Assembly: GCA_046330135.1 (NCBI GenBank) | Contig: JAXLTI010000007.1 | Span: 248,001-312,000, forward strand | Length of the DNA: 64,000 nt | Source: CAYYFX01 sp046330135 | GTDB taxonomy: Bacteria; ARS69 | Direction: 5' to 3' | Shown here: positions 8,756-17,226 of the stretch, piece by piece | Layout of the letters: every line of letters starts with the position of its first letter | How positions within the stretch are numbered: the stretch's first letter is position 1 | The notes under the pieces: generated by a model | Databases searched by the model: none | The model's input: only the letters and a program-made list of their open reading frames with translations | What the model was told of the DNA's origin: nothing | Program-made: the position numbers and the translations under genes

Positions 8756-10648
8756 GTGGAAGCTCGCATCACCGAAGCGCCGCGCCCGCGGCGGTCCTCT
8801 CCGGCGGCGCCGGGCACCGAGCCGGCCGCGTCGCCGGCCGTCGCGTTCGGGACGATCCTCCATGCGGCGAGCCGCGCGGAGGAGGCCGCCCCGGCGCGAT
8901 CCGCGTCCGTCGCGCTCGCGCGCCCCGCTCGCTCGTCAGGGGAGGCGGCCGCCGGCCTTCCCGCGACCCGGTCCTCCACGATGCTGCCGAGGGTGCCCTC
9001 GGAGCCCGCCTCGTCGCCCGCGCCTTCGCGCCGGCTCGCTGCGCCGGCGCCGACCGCTTCCTCGGCGCGCGCGCCGATCGGCGCCGCGCGGGGAGGGGTC
9101 GAAGGCCCGTCGAGCGCCGCGCCCGAGGCGCGTCGCGGCGGCCCGCCCGAGGCCGCGCTGCCCGGCAAGCCCGGCACGACCGACGCGGACGAAGCGCCGC
9201 CGGCGCCGCGCGCGCCGGCCGGTAGCGATGCGCCGGCGGTGCCCCGCGGGACAGCCGGTGTCGTGCCGGCCCCGAGCGCGTCCCGCACGGCCCGTCCGCC
9301 GGATGTGGCGCCCTCGACGGCGCGGGGGGCCTCGCAGGCGCCGGCACCGGCGCCCATCTCCGCGCCGGCGCCCGCAGAGGCTTCCGCTGCGCCCGCCGCG
9401 CCCGCGCGGGGCGCGGCGCCGTCCGCGCCGACTGAACCCGAAGCGGGCGCATCGCCCACGCCGCCCGAGACGGCCGGGCTTCCGCTTCCGGACCTCGCCG
9501 CGACTCCTGCGAAGGACGGCGCGAGCGCGGCCGACGCTTCGGCACCGTCCGCGCGCGCGTCGCGACCCGACGCCTCCACGGATCCGTCGACGCCGGCCGG
9601 TCCTCGCGCAGCGTCGCCGGCGCCGAGCCCCAGCGATTCGCTCGACGTGACCGCCCGGGTGTTCGCGCCGCGGCCGTCGCTCGCGCCCCGGAGCGACGTC
9701 GCGGCTCCCCGGGCGGCCCCAACGGCCCCCGACGCGCCGCCGGCATCCGGCCGCATCCTCGCCGACGCGGCGACGCTCGCCCGCGCATCGCTGCCGCCGC
9801 TCGACGCCCTCGAGACCGCGCCCTCGATCCGCCCGCCCGCGACGTCGGGCCCGGAAGGCGCCCCCGCGCGTGAGCGCGAAGCCCGCGCGGACGGTGCCTC
9901 GGCCGCGCGCCCGACCTCGTCCCCTTCGTCTTCCTCTCCGGCGAGCGCACCCGCCCCGGCCGCCCGTCCCGTCGAGGCGACCATCGTCCTTCCCGGCAAC
10001 GGGGACGGCCCGGCACTCGCCGCTCCGGCGCCGGCCGCGAGCGAGGAGTCCTCCGGCGACGAGCCGGCGAAGGCGTCCACGCCCGCCGCGGGCAAGCGCA
10101 CGATGGTCTCCGGCCCCGACGCCGCCGCACCCAAGGCGACCGCGACGCCGACCGCCCTGACCGCCGGCGCCGAGCCGGCACCGCCGAGCGCACCGAGCTC
10201 CGCTCCGGCAGCCTCGGACGCGAGCGCCGCCTCCGCGCGCACCGCCGAGATGGTCCTTCGCGTGGTCCCCGGCTTCGAGGCGCAGCTCGCCGCGCGCGCG
10301 AGAGAGCTTCTCTCGCGCGGGCAGACGGAGATCCGGGTCACGCTGGATCCGCCCTCGCTCGGCCGGCTGCGCGTGCGGCTCCTGCTCACGGATACCGACG
10401 CCGTCGCGCACATCTCCGCGGGCTCTCCCGAGGCGGCCGCGCTTCTCCACCGCGAGCGCGCCGATCTCGCTCGCGCGTTCGAGCAGCAGGGCTTCTCGCG
10501 CGTGGAGGTCCACGTCGACGACGGCACCGGCCGGCGGTCCGGCGAGGACGCCGACCGACCCGTCCGCGAAGCGTCGGCCCCGACCGAGCCGGAACCCGTT
10601 TCCCCGTCCGCGTCGCGGCGCAGCAGCCGCGTCGATCTCTTCGTCTAG
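8756..10648 (+). CDS. fliK: Flagellar hook-length control protein FliK
   Basis: 630 residues starting at GTG 8756, behind TAAGGAGAACC. FliK measures hook length and switches export specificity through FlhB. Residues up to about 490 are low-complexity Ala/Pro/Ser-rich sequence, as expected of the flexible molecular ruler. The folded Flg_hook domain is at the C-terminus (TEIRVTLDPPSLGRLRVRL, HRERADLARAFEQQGF). The length exceeds the approximately 400 residues of enterobacterial FliK. If the ruler model applies, that could reflect a long hook made from the large FlgE encoded nearby. Such GC-rich repetitive sequence is prone to assembly error, although the frame is uninterrupted. Confidence 0.9.
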   Translation: MEARITEAPRPRRSSPAAPGTEPAASPAVAFGTILHAASRAEEAAPARSASVALARPARSSGEAAAGLPATRSSTMLPRVPSEPASSPAPSRRLAAPAPTASSARAPIGAARGGVEGPSSAAPEARRGGPPEAALPGKPGTTDADEAPPAPRAPAGSDAPAVPRGTAGVVPAPSASRTARPPDVAPSTARGASQAPAPAPISAPAPAEASAAPAAPARGAAPSAPTEPEAGASPTPPETAGLPLPDLAATPAKDGASAADASAPSARASRPDASTDPSTPAGPRAASPAPSPSDSLDVTARVFAPRPSLAPRSDVAAPRAAPTAPDAPPASGRILADAATLARASLPPLDALETAPSIRPPATSGPEGAPAREREARADGASAARPTSSPSSSSPASAPAPAARPVEATIVLPGNGDGPALAAPAPAASEESSGDEPAKASTPAAGKRTMVSGPDAAAPKATATPTALTAGAEPAPPSAPSSAPAASDASAASARTAEMVLRVVPGFEAQLAARARELLSRGQTEIRVTLDPPSLGRLRVRLLLTDTDAVAHISAGSPEAAALLHRERADLARAFEQQGFSRVEVHVDDGTGRRSGEDADRPVREASAPTEPEPVSPSASRRSSRVDLFV

Positions 10649-10657
10649 GAGGCGGCC

Positions 10658-11338
10658 ATGGAGATTCCTGCGGCACTTTCGATCGACCGACTCACGGCGC
10701 AGCAGAACGCGCAGGCCGCGTCGTCCACGAACGGCCTCGGACAGGACGCGTTCCTGCAGCTGCTCGTGAAGCAGCTGCAGAACCAGGATCCGATGACCCC
10801 GCTCCAGGACCACGACTTCATCGCGCAGCTCGCGCAGTTCTCGAGCCTCGAGCAGCTGCAGAACATCGACCAGGGCATCCAGGTGTCCGTCCTGATGAAC
10901 CAGGCGGTGAACAACTCGCTCGCCACGAACCTGATCGGCAAGGAGGTCCTGACCCAGGGGAACACGGTGAGCCTCGGCAGCACGGACGGCGCGGCAGTCC
11001 GCCTCCAGCTCGGCGGCGATGCGGCGAACGTCACCGTGGTGCTCAAGGACGCGCAGGGCAACATCGTGCGGACGATCGCGGCGGGCGAGCACGCGAAGGG
11101 CAACGTGACGATCCCCTGGGACGGCAACACCGATACGGGCAGTCGTGCGGAGGTCGGAGACTACACGGTGGCCGTGACCGCCAACGACGCCGCGGGCAAC
11201 CCGGTCGCGGTGGACACGAAGGTGCAGTCGCTCGTGCAAGGCGTGCGCTTCGTCGGCGGGACGGGCTACCTCCTGGTCGACGGATCGACGATCCCGCTCT
11301 CGGATGTGGTGGAGGTCCTCTCGCCGACCGGCGAATGA
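10658..11338 (+). CDS. flgD: Flagellar hook assembly (capping) protein FlgD
   Basis: 226 residues. FlgD caps the growing hook and guides FlgE insertion. The N-terminal motif FLQLLVKQLQNQDPMTPLQD is diagnostic. The C-terminal half is the FlgD Ig-like/Tudor region with NIVRTIAAGEHAKGNVTIPWDGNTDTG (in part). Related Ig-like ends appear on several secreted proteins in this window. It lies 9 bases after fliK and 55 bases before flgE. Confidence 0.96.
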   Translation: MEIPAALSIDRLTAQQNAQAASSTNGLGQDAFLQLLVKQLQNQDPMTPLQDHDFIAQLAQFSSLEQLQNIDQGIQVSVLMNQAVNNSLATNLIGKEVLTQGNTVSLGSTDGAAVRLQLGGDAANVTVVLKDAQGNIVRTIAAGEHAKGNVTIPWDGNTDTGSRAEVGDYTVAVTANDAAGNPVAVDTKVQSLVQGVRFVGGTGYLLVDGSTIPLSDVVEVLSPTGE

Positions 11339-11393
11339 GGACGGTGAACGTCGCGGGCTCGATGCCCCGCGTCAGTGATGAGGTGCAGAGAAG

Positions 11394-13796
11394 ATGATGC
11401 GATCGCTGTTCGCGGCCGTCTCGGGGCTGCGAAACCACCAGGTGGACATGGACGTGATCGGGAACAACATCGCCAACATCAACACGATCGGCTTCAAGAC
11501 GGGGCGCGCGCTGTTCCAGCAGATGCTGTCGGAGACGATCCAGGGAGCGTCCCGGCCCAACGACGGATCCGCCGGCACGAACCCCGTGCAGGTCGGCCTC
11601 GGGATGTCCGTCGCCACCGTCTCGAACAACTTCGCGCAGGGACAGCTCGAGCACACCGGCAACATGATGGACATGGCGGTGCAGGGCGACGGCTTCTTCG
11701 TGATGCGCAACGGGGACCAGGCGTTCTACGGTCGAGCCGGCGCGTTCGGCTTCGACGGCCAGGGCCGCCTGACGGCGGGGCAGGGGCTCCTCGTGCAAGG
11801 GTGGCTCGCGGACCCGCAGGGCAACGTCCGCAACGGGATCGTAAACGACATCACGCTGCCGTTCGGGCAGAAGTCCCCGGCCCGCGCCACGACCGAGGTG
11901 ACGCTCGCGTCGAACCTCGACGCCTCTTCGGAGGCGCTGGCCACCATCACGCAGACGAACGCGCTGCGCGCCACGGCGCAGGGCGCGGACGCGCTGGCGA
12001 ACCTGTTCAACTCGCGCGGGCAGAGCCTCGGGGTGCAGCCGAGCGACGGCGTGACGGTGAGCTACGCCGCCACCGGGGCGACGCTCGTGTCGGATCTGTC
12101 CACCCAGGCCGGCACGCCGATGGATCTGGCGAACGGCGACACCATCGTCGTGGGCGACGGCACCGGCACCGCGAACATCACGTACAACTCGAGCTGGACG
12201 CTCGCCGACCTCGCCGCCAACGTGCAGACCGCCCTCGCGTCCATCGGGACCGAGACGGACATCCAGGTCAGCGTCGCGGCGGACGGGAGCCTCCTCTACA
12301 CGAACCCCGCCGGCGGCAACAACGCCGACGTGAGCGTCACGCTCTCGGTGCCCGGGCGATCGGCCTTCAACTCGCTGACCGCCTCGCTGCCCGTCATCGA
12401 CGGCACCGCCACGGCGCGCTCGCAGCCGCTCCAGGTGTCGCGCACGCTGACGAACGGCGTCCAGTTCAACAACATGAGCGAGCTGGCGGCCGCCATCCAG
12501 GGCGCGCTGCGCCTCGGATCGTCCACGGCGTCGGTCGTGTTCCAGAACGGCCGCATGATCTACGACAACAGCAACCTGGCCGGCCAGAACCTCAACGACC
12601 TGAGCATCACGCGGCCCGGCGCCTCCACGACCTTCGCAGACGCCATGGGCCTCGTCGGCGGGAACCTGGACACGGGCAGCACCTTGCAGTCCGACCTGCT
12701 CCTGGACACCGCGAGCGACTCCGACCGCCTGATCGACCTCTACAGCGCGAGCGGGACCTCGCTCGGCCTCACCACCGGCGGCGTGTTCTCCTTCGACGCG
12801 CAGCAGGGCGGTACGCCCGTCTCGCAGGCCACGTTCACCGTGTCCGGCTCCGGCGACGGGTCGTCGACCGACCGCAGCGTGCAGACCCTCGGCGGGCTCC
12901 TCTCGGAGCTCGAGGACGTGCTGCAGCTCCAGACCGCCGGCAGCGCCACGCTCCAGGACGGCGCCATCGTGATCCAGGGCCGCTCGGGGCTCGCCCACGC
13001 GCTGTCGAACCTCGCGTTCAGCGCGCCGGGCAACAACGCGCTCGCCGCCGCGACGTCGTTCAGCCAGACGCAGGCCGCGACCGACGTGACGCACGAGACG
13101 TCGACGCGCGTGTACGACGCGCTCGGGCAGACCCATCTGCTCACGATGAAGTTCACGAAGGACAACGACACGGACAACCGCTGGACGTGGTCGGCCTCCG
13201 TGGACGGCGGCACGATCACCGCCGGCGGGACCGGGTCGGTGACCTTCCGCGGCGACGGCACGCTGGAGAGCTTCGCCACGGACGACGGGCAGAACCTCAG
13301 CTTCGACCCGACCAACGGCGCGAACGGGCCGGTCGTGATCGACTTCAACCCGGGCACCCGCGGAGGCGTGGACGGCATCACCGGATTCGCCCGGGAGTCG
13401 ACGACCGCGATCACGAACCAGGACGGCTACGCGATGGGGCTCCTCCAGAGCGTCAGCGTGGACGCCGACGGGGTGCTCACCGGGACGTTCACGAACGGCA
13501 CGTCCCGCGCGCTCGCGCAGATCGCGCTGGCGAACTTCAAGAACTCGGCCGGTCTCGAGCAGGACGCCGGCAACGGCTGGGTCGAGACCGCGAACTCCGG
13601 ACAGCCGGTCCTCCGCCGGCCGGGCAAGGACAGCGACGCCGGCTCGATCAGCTCCGGCACGCTCGAGATGTCGAACGTGGACCTGGCGCAGGAGTTCACC
13701 GACATGATCGTGGCCCAGCGCGGCTTCCAGGCGAACGCCCGCACGGTCTCGGTCTCGGACTCCATGCTCCAGGAGCTCGTGGACCTGAAGCGCTAG
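11394..13796 (+). CDS. flgE: Flagellar hook protein FlgE, oversized
   Basis: 800 residues, about twice the common 400. The N-terminal D0 region (SGLRNHQVDMDVIGNNIANINTIGFKTGR, in part) and the C-terminal D0 helix (QEFTDMIVAQRGFQANARTVSVSDSML, in part) are conserved. The large middle contains Asp/Thr/Ser/Gly-rich beta-domains, a flagellin-hook-IN-like repeat (ADLAANVQTALAS) near residues 270-300, and the FlgE D2-type stretch VYDALGQTHLLTMKF. Large FlgE proteins are known in several non-enteric lineages. Here the extra domains would be exposed on the hook surface. The upstream gap of 55 bases has only a weak ribosome-binding site. Confidence 0.96.
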   Translation: MMRSLFAAVSGLRNHQVDMDVIGNNIANINTIGFKTGRALFQQMLSETIQGASRPNDGSAGTNPVQVGLGMSVATVSNNFAQGQLEHTGNMMDMAVQGDGFFVMRNGDQAFYGRAGAFGFDGQGRLTAGQGLLVQGWLADPQGNVRNGIVNDITLPFGQKSPARATTEVTLASNLDASSEALATITQTNALRATAQGADALANLFNSRGQSLGVQPSDGVTVSYAATGATLVSDLSTQAGTPMDLANGDTIVVGDGTGTANITYNSSWTLADLAANVQTALASIGTETDIQVSVAADGSLLYTNPAGGNNADVSVTLSVPGRSAFNSLTASLPVIDGTATARSQPLQVSRTLTNGVQFNNMSELAAAIQGALRLGSSTASVVFQNGRMIYDNSNLAGQNLNDLSITRPGASTTFADAMGLVGGNLDTGSTLQSDLLLDTASDSDRLIDLYSASGTSLGLTTGGVFSFDAQQGGTPVSQATFTVSGSGDGSSTDRSVQTLGGLLSELEDVLQLQTAGSATLQDGAIVIQGRSGLAHALSNLAFSAPGNNALAAATSFSQTQAATDVTHETSTRVYDALGQTHLLTMKFTKDNDTDNRWTWSASVDGGTITAGGTGSVTFRGDGTLESFATDDGQNLSFDPTNGANGPVVIDFNPGTRGGVDGITGFARESTTAITNQDGYAMGLLQSVSVDADGVLTGTFTNGTSRALAQIALANFKNSAGLEQDAGNGWVETANSGQPVLRRPGKDSDAGSISSGTLEMSNVDLAQEFTDMIVAQRGFQANARTVSVSDSMLQELVDLKR

Positions 13797-13808
13797 TCAT
13801 CCGGGGGC

Positions 13809-13834
13809 CCGGGGCGTCCTCCGTGACGCCCCGG
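13809..13834 (+). terminator. Strong hairpin after flgE
   Basis: Twelve bases after the flgE stop, a perfect 10-bp stem (CCGGGGCGTC/GACGCCCCGG) closes a six-base loop. No T-run follows. It could be a partial terminator or a 3' stabiliser that lowers expression of fliL and later genes relative to hook protein mRNA. Confidence 0.55.
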
Positions 13835-13961
13835 CCGCCGCCGGACGCGGACGCGGCGGCGGGGGAGGAGACCCCCTCGGCCGTCGAGAATCGAGCCCGG
13901 CCGTCCGATAACTACGAGGCGGACTGACGGGGCCGAGGCGCGTCCCCGGCGGAGGGTGGTC

Positions 13962-14441
13962 GTGACCCGGAAGAAGTTGATGATCATCGGCGGCGCGGTG
14001 GTCGCACAGGCGGCGGTCGCGTGGGCGCTGATGGTGTTCGTGGTGGGACCGAAGCTGCGCGGCGAGCCGTTCCCCTGGGACAAGGCGAAGGAGGAGGCGG
14101 CGGCCGCGAAGGAACGGGAGAAGGCGTCGGGTCACGAGCTCGGCGAGCTGCTCCCGATCGACGAGATTCTCGTGAACGTCGCCGGGACGAAGGGTCGCCG
14201 CTTCTGCCGCGCCTCGATCACCCTCGAGATGCAGGGGGAGGAGCTGTCCAAGAAGGCCAAGGGCTGGCTCCCCGTGTATCGCGGCAAGGTGCTCGACCTG
14301 CTCTCGGCGAAGGACATGGACCAGCTCACGGCGCCGGGCGCGCGCGACTCGTTGAAGACGGAGATCCTGCAGACCCTGAATGCCGACGCGACCGGAGGAA
14401 AGTTCTCCGACCTCTTCTTCACGGAGTTCCTGGTTCAATGA
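13962..14441 (+). CDS. fliL: Flagellar basal body-associated protein FliL
   Basis: 159 residues. FliL is a single-span inner-membrane protein around the stators. A membrane helix lies at about 8-28 (IIGGAVVAQAAVAWALMVF), then a charged linker, then a periplasmic SPFH/FliL domain with INVAGTKGRRFCRASITLEMQ-like strands and the C-terminal FSDLFFTEFLVQ. A GTG at 13956 is in frame, but GGAGG at 13951-13955 sits directly against it. The GTG at 13962 has a proper six-base spacing and was chosen. A 165-base gap with a hairpin separates it from flgE. flbD and motAB, often found here in other bacteria, are absent. Confidence 0.9.
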   Translation: MTRKKLMIIGGAVVAQAAVAWALMVFVVGPKLRGEPFPWDKAKEEAAAAKEREKASGHELGELLPIDEILVNVAGTKGRRFCRASITLEMQGEELSKKAKGWLPVYRGKVLDLLSAKDMDQLTAPGARDSLKTEILQTLNADATGGKFSDLFFTEFLVQ

Positions 14442-14442
14442 C

Positions 14443-14814
14443 ATGACTCGAGAAGGAATCGCTCCGACCGCCGCGCTCCCGCTCCTCCGCCCGGAGAAGC
14501 GGCCGGGCGCCAAACCCCTCTTCACCATCGAGTCGCTCGGGGACATCCCCCTGCAGATCGAGGCGCCCCTCGGCACCGTGCAGACGAACCTGGGCGAGAT
14601 CCTCTCGCTGGCCGCCGGATCCATCGTCATGCTCGATCGCTTGACGGGGGAGTCCGTTCCCGTCACCGCGAATGGCACGCCCATTGCGAAAGGCGAGGTA
14701 CGCGTGCATGGCGAGCGCTTCGCCGTGAGGATCACGGAGATCCTCGGACGGGGATCGCATGCGCGCACGGGAGGCAATGAGCCCCATGCCAGGTCCGCCC
14801 CGAGCTCGCCCTGA
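14443..14814 (+). CDS. fliN: Flagellar motor switch protein FliN
   Basis: 123 residues with one SpoA (FliN/FliM C-terminal) domain at about 28-103: IPLQIEAPLGTVQTNLGEIL, then GSIVMLDRLTGESVPVTANG and GEVRVHGERFAVRITEILGR. FliN forms the lower C ring and helps dock the export ATPase complex. The usual fliM is missing from this position and is found near 25 kb instead. The ATG lies one base after the fliL stop, with no clear ribosome-binding site, so translational coupling is likely. The 3' end overlaps fliO. Confidence 0.9.
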   Translation: MTREGIAPTAALPLLRPEKRPGAKPLFTIESLGDIPLQIEAPLGTVQTNLGEILSLAAGSIVMLDRLTGESVPVTANGTPIAKGEVRVHGERFAVRITEILGRGSHARTGGNEPHARSAPSSP

Positions 14815-15205
14815 AGCGTTGATCCTCCTCAGCGCCCTGCTGCCGCAGAGCGCGCTCGCCGCCGGCACCGTGGCGCTTCCTTCCGTCGGGCTCTCGCTGG
14901 TGCGCGTGGGCGCATCGCTCGCGCTCGTGATCGCGCTCCTCCTCGCGCTCGCGGCCATGTTCCGGCGCGTGCGCGCCGTGTCGCGTGCGGCCCATCCCGG
15001 CCCGCGGCTCGAGACCATCGATCGACTCGACGTGGGCGCTCGCCGCGAGCTGCGCCTCGTCCGCGCCGGCGACCGTCTCCTCGTGGTGGGCATCACCGAG
15101 CAGCGGATCGAGCTCCTCTCCGAGCTCGACGCGCCGGCCGAAGAGACCGCCACGGCGCCGGGGACCGCGCAAGCGCTTCTGCGAACGCTGGCCATTTCCT
15201 CCTGA
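14759..15205 (+). CDS. fliO: Flagellar export gate protein FliO
   Basis: 148 residues. A signal-like hydrophobic segment (about 21-36) is followed by a second membrane helix (about 45-68, LALVIALLLALAAMF). After that comes the cytoplasmic FliO domain with IDRLDVGARRELRLVRAGDRLLVVGIT (in part) and a hydrophilic tail. FliO stabilises FliP during gate assembly. The start is uncertain: ATGs at 14759, 14777 and 14786 are in frame, and GGGAGG at 14769-14774 sits closer to the later ones. The first was reported because all keep both membrane segments. It is the last gene before a 192-base gap holding a sigma-54 promoter. Confidence 0.82.
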   Translation: MRAREAMSPMPGPPRARPEALILLSALLPQSALAAGTVALPSVGLSLVRVGASLALVIALLLALAAMFRRVRAVSRAAHPGPRLETIDRLDVGARRELRLVRAGDRLLVVGITEQRIELLSELDAPAEETATAPGTAQALLRTLAISS

Positions 15206-15227
15206 CCGGAATCTGGTCGCTGACCGG
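15202..15227 (+). promoter_or_regulatory. Direct repeat with dyad upstream of the fliP sigma-54 promoter
   Basis: CTGACCGG occurs twice, at 15202-15209 and 15220-15227. Between and across them lies the imperfect dyad ACCGGAATCTGGT (15205-15217). The block sits about 130-160 bases upstream of the predicted transcription start, the usual distance for an enhancer bound by an NtrC-family activator. A run of five T follows the second copy, so a weak fliO terminator is the alternative reading. Confidence 0.4.
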
Positions 15228-15333
15228 TTTTTGAGCATCCGGCCGGCGTCGGACCGCACGCCCGAACCGCACCTCGATTCGTAACTGACGCCTGAAGCAC
15301 CAGTTGCCGTGGCCGGGCGCTCTTCGCCAGACA

Positions 15334-15349
15334 TGGCACCCCCTTTGCT
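15334..15349 (+). promoter_or_regulatory. Sigma-54 (-24/-12) promoter upstream of fliP
   Basis: TGGCACCCCCTTTGCT matches the RpoN consensus TGGCACg-N4-TTGCw. The GG and GC dinucleotides have the required 12-base spacing (15336 to 15348). The predicted start is near 15360, giving a 38-base leader to the fliP TTG. It would drive fliPQR-flhBA-flhF and possibly the genes beyond, under an enhancer-binding protein such as the one encoded at 575-1897. Confidence 0.85.
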
Positions 15350-15397
15350 GATTCCGGTCTCGCCCCGGCGATTCGAGGGGCCTTTCGGAGGAACGCG

Positions 15398-16165
15398 TTG
15401 CCCGTGAGCTTCCGGCGGATGGCGACTCTCTCGATCGTCGTGCTGGGCCTCCTCGCGCCGGCCGTCGCCTTCGCTCAGAAACCGTTGCCGATCCCGACGC
15501 TCTCCTTCGGCGTGGCCGACACGACCTCGCCGACGAAGATCGCCACGTCGCTGCAGATCCTCGCGCTGATGACGGTCCTGTCGTTGGCGCCGGCCATTCT
15601 CATCCTGACGACGTCCTTCACGCGCATCGCCGTCGTTCTGTCCTTCCTGCGCACCGCGCTCGGCACCCAGCAGCTTCCGCCGAACCAGATCATCGTGGGC
15701 CTGTCGCTGTTCCTGACGTTCTTCGTGATGGCGCCCACGTGGGAGGAGATCCAGCACGGCGCGCTCAACCCGTACCTCGAAGGCACGATCGGCGGCGACG
15801 TCGCGTTCCAGCGCGCGTGCGCGCCGCTCAAGGGCTTCATGATCCGGAACACGCGGGACAAGGACCTCGCGCTGTTCGTGGAGCTGCGCCACCACGACCC
15901 GCCCGCCGCTCCCGAGGACCTCGGGCTCGAGACGATCATCCCGGCGTTCGTGATCTCGGAGCTGCGCACGGCGTTCCAGATGGGCTTCGTCCTCTACGTG
16001 CCGTTCCTCGTCATCGACATGGTGGTCGCGTCCGTCCTCATGTCCATGGGCATGCTGATGCTGCCGCCGGTCCTCATCTCGCTGCCCTTCAAGATCCTCC
16101 TGTTCGTGCTCGTCGACGGCTGGCACCTCGTCGTGCGCTCGCTCGCGACGAGCTTCGTGGCCTGA
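15398..16165 (+). CDS. fliP: Flagellar type III export gate protein FliP
   Basis: 255 residues. A cleavable signal peptide (ending near PAVAFA, residue 26) and four later membrane segments are visible, with the FliP signatures LTTSFTRIAVVLSFLRTALGTQ and FVISELRTAFQMGFVLYVPF (in part). FliP forms the core of the FliPQR gate. The start is the TTG at 15398, six bases after GGAGG. A GTG at 15404 is the alternative but is spaced too far. Expression is probably from the sigma-54 promoter just upstream. Confidence 0.96.
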   Translation: MPVSFRRMATLSIVVLGLLAPAVAFAQKPLPIPTLSFGVADTTSPTKIATSLQILALMTVLSLAPAILILTTSFTRIAVVLSFLRTALGTQQLPPNQIIVGLSLFLTFFVMAPTWEEIQHGALNPYLEGTIGGDVAFQRACAPLKGFMIRNTRDKDLALFVELRHHDPPAAPEDLGLETIIPAFVISELRTAFQMGFVLYVPFLVIDMVVASVLMSMGMLMLPPVLISLPFKILLFVLVDGWHLVVRSLATSFVA

Positions 16166-16174
16166 AAGGACTCC

Positions 16175-16441
16175 ATGACTCCCGACTCCGCCCTGGATCT
16201 CTTCCGGCAGGCCCTGCTCACCGCGCTCCTGCTCGCCTCGCCGATGCTCGCCGCGGGGCTGGTCATCGGTCTGCTCGTGAGCGTCTTCCAGGCGGTGACG
16301 TCGATCCAGGAGATGACCCTGACCTTCATCCCCAAGATGCTCGGGGTGATCGTCGCGCTGCTCATCGCCTTGCCCTGGATGCTCGGCCTGATGACGCGCT
16401 TCACGACGCAGCTCCTCGGCAACCTCGGAGCGTGGGCGTGA
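16175..16441 (+). CDS. fliQ: Flagellar type III export gate protein FliQ
   Basis: 88 residues with two membrane helices (about 15-37 and 52-75) joined by the conserved cytoplasmic loop containing SVFQAVTSIQEMTLTFIPK (in part). Length and hairpin topology are standard. It sits 9 bases after fliP, and its stop overlaps the fliR GTG. Confidence 0.96.
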   Translation: MTPDSALDLFRQALLTALLLASPMLAAGLVIGLLVSVFQAVTSIQEMTLTFIPKMLGVIVALLIALPWMLGLMTRFTTQLLGNLGAWA

Positions 16442-17217
16442 CCTCGCTCTCCTCGATCCTGGAGCCCGACCGGGTCCTGCTGTTCGCGCTCGTCCTGGCG
16501 CGATGCGGCGGCCTGATCGCCGCGGCTCCGGTCTTCGGCGACGCGCTCGTCCCGCGCGCCGTCCGCGTCCTGTTCGCGGGCACGCTCGCGGTGGTGCTCC
16601 TGCCGCTCGCGCCGCCGGTCGCGAAGCCGATGGCCGGGCTCCCGGGTCTCGCCGCCGCGGCGGTGGTCGAGATCGCGATCGGGCTCGCGATGGGCTACGT
16701 CGCGCGACTGGTGCTGCTCGTGTTCGAGATGGCGGGCGAGGTGGTCTCGATCCAGATGGGGCTGGGGATCGCGTCCCTGATCGACCCGATGGAGTCGTTC
16801 CGGAGCACGGTCCTCGGCCGGTGGTACTGGATGGTGGGCGCGACGCTCTTCCTCGCGCTCGACGGCCACCACTACGTGATCCGCGCGCTCGCCGCGAGCC
16901 TCGAGCTCGTCCCGCCCGGGCGCGGCACGCTGGGCGGCGACGCCGCCGCGTCGCTCTCGAGCTTCGCGGCCGCCGGAGTGGGCCGCGCGCTCGCCATCGG
17001 CGCTCCCGCGGTGGGCATCCTGCTGGCGACGTCGCTGGGCCTCGGGCTCCTGGCGCGCGCCGTCCCGCAGATGAACGTGTTCCTCGTGGGCATGCCGATC
17101 CAGATCGCGGCGGGAATCCTCGCCGTGGCGGCCACGACGCCGTTCCTCATCGAGGTCGGACGCCACGAGATGGTGGACCTCGCGACCCGACTCACCACGC
17201 TCTTGCACGCGTTCTAG
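16438..17217 (+). CDS. fliR: Flagellar type III export gate protein FliR
   Basis: 259 residues with about six membrane segments. Family features include the APVFGDALVPRAVRVLFAG region, GEVVSIQMGLGIASLIDP and VPQMNVFLVGMPIQI. The GTG at 16438 overlaps the fliQ stop and lies seven bases after GGAG. An in-frame GTG at 16432 is an alternative. FliR completes the export gate with FliP and FliQ. It ends nine bases before flhB. Confidence 0.95.
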   Translation: MTSLSSILEPDRVLLFALVLARCGGLIAAAPVFGDALVPRAVRVLFAGTLAVVLLPLAPPVAKPMAGLPGLAAAAVVEIAIGLAMGYVARLVLLVFEMAGEVVSIQMGLGIASLIDPMESFRSTVLGRWYWMVGATLFLALDGHHYVIRALAASLELVPPGRGTLGGDAAASLSSFAAAGVGRALAIGAPAVGILLATSLGLGLLARAVPQMNVFLVGMPIQIAAGILAVAATTPFLIEVGRHEMVDLATRLTTLLHAF

Positions 17218-17226
17218 GAGATCGAC

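Noticed and set aside
8719..10527. Long minus-strand open frame opposite fliK
   Set aside because: GC-rich low-complexity Ala/Gly sequence, mirror of the FliK ruler codons, with no start signal and no domain.
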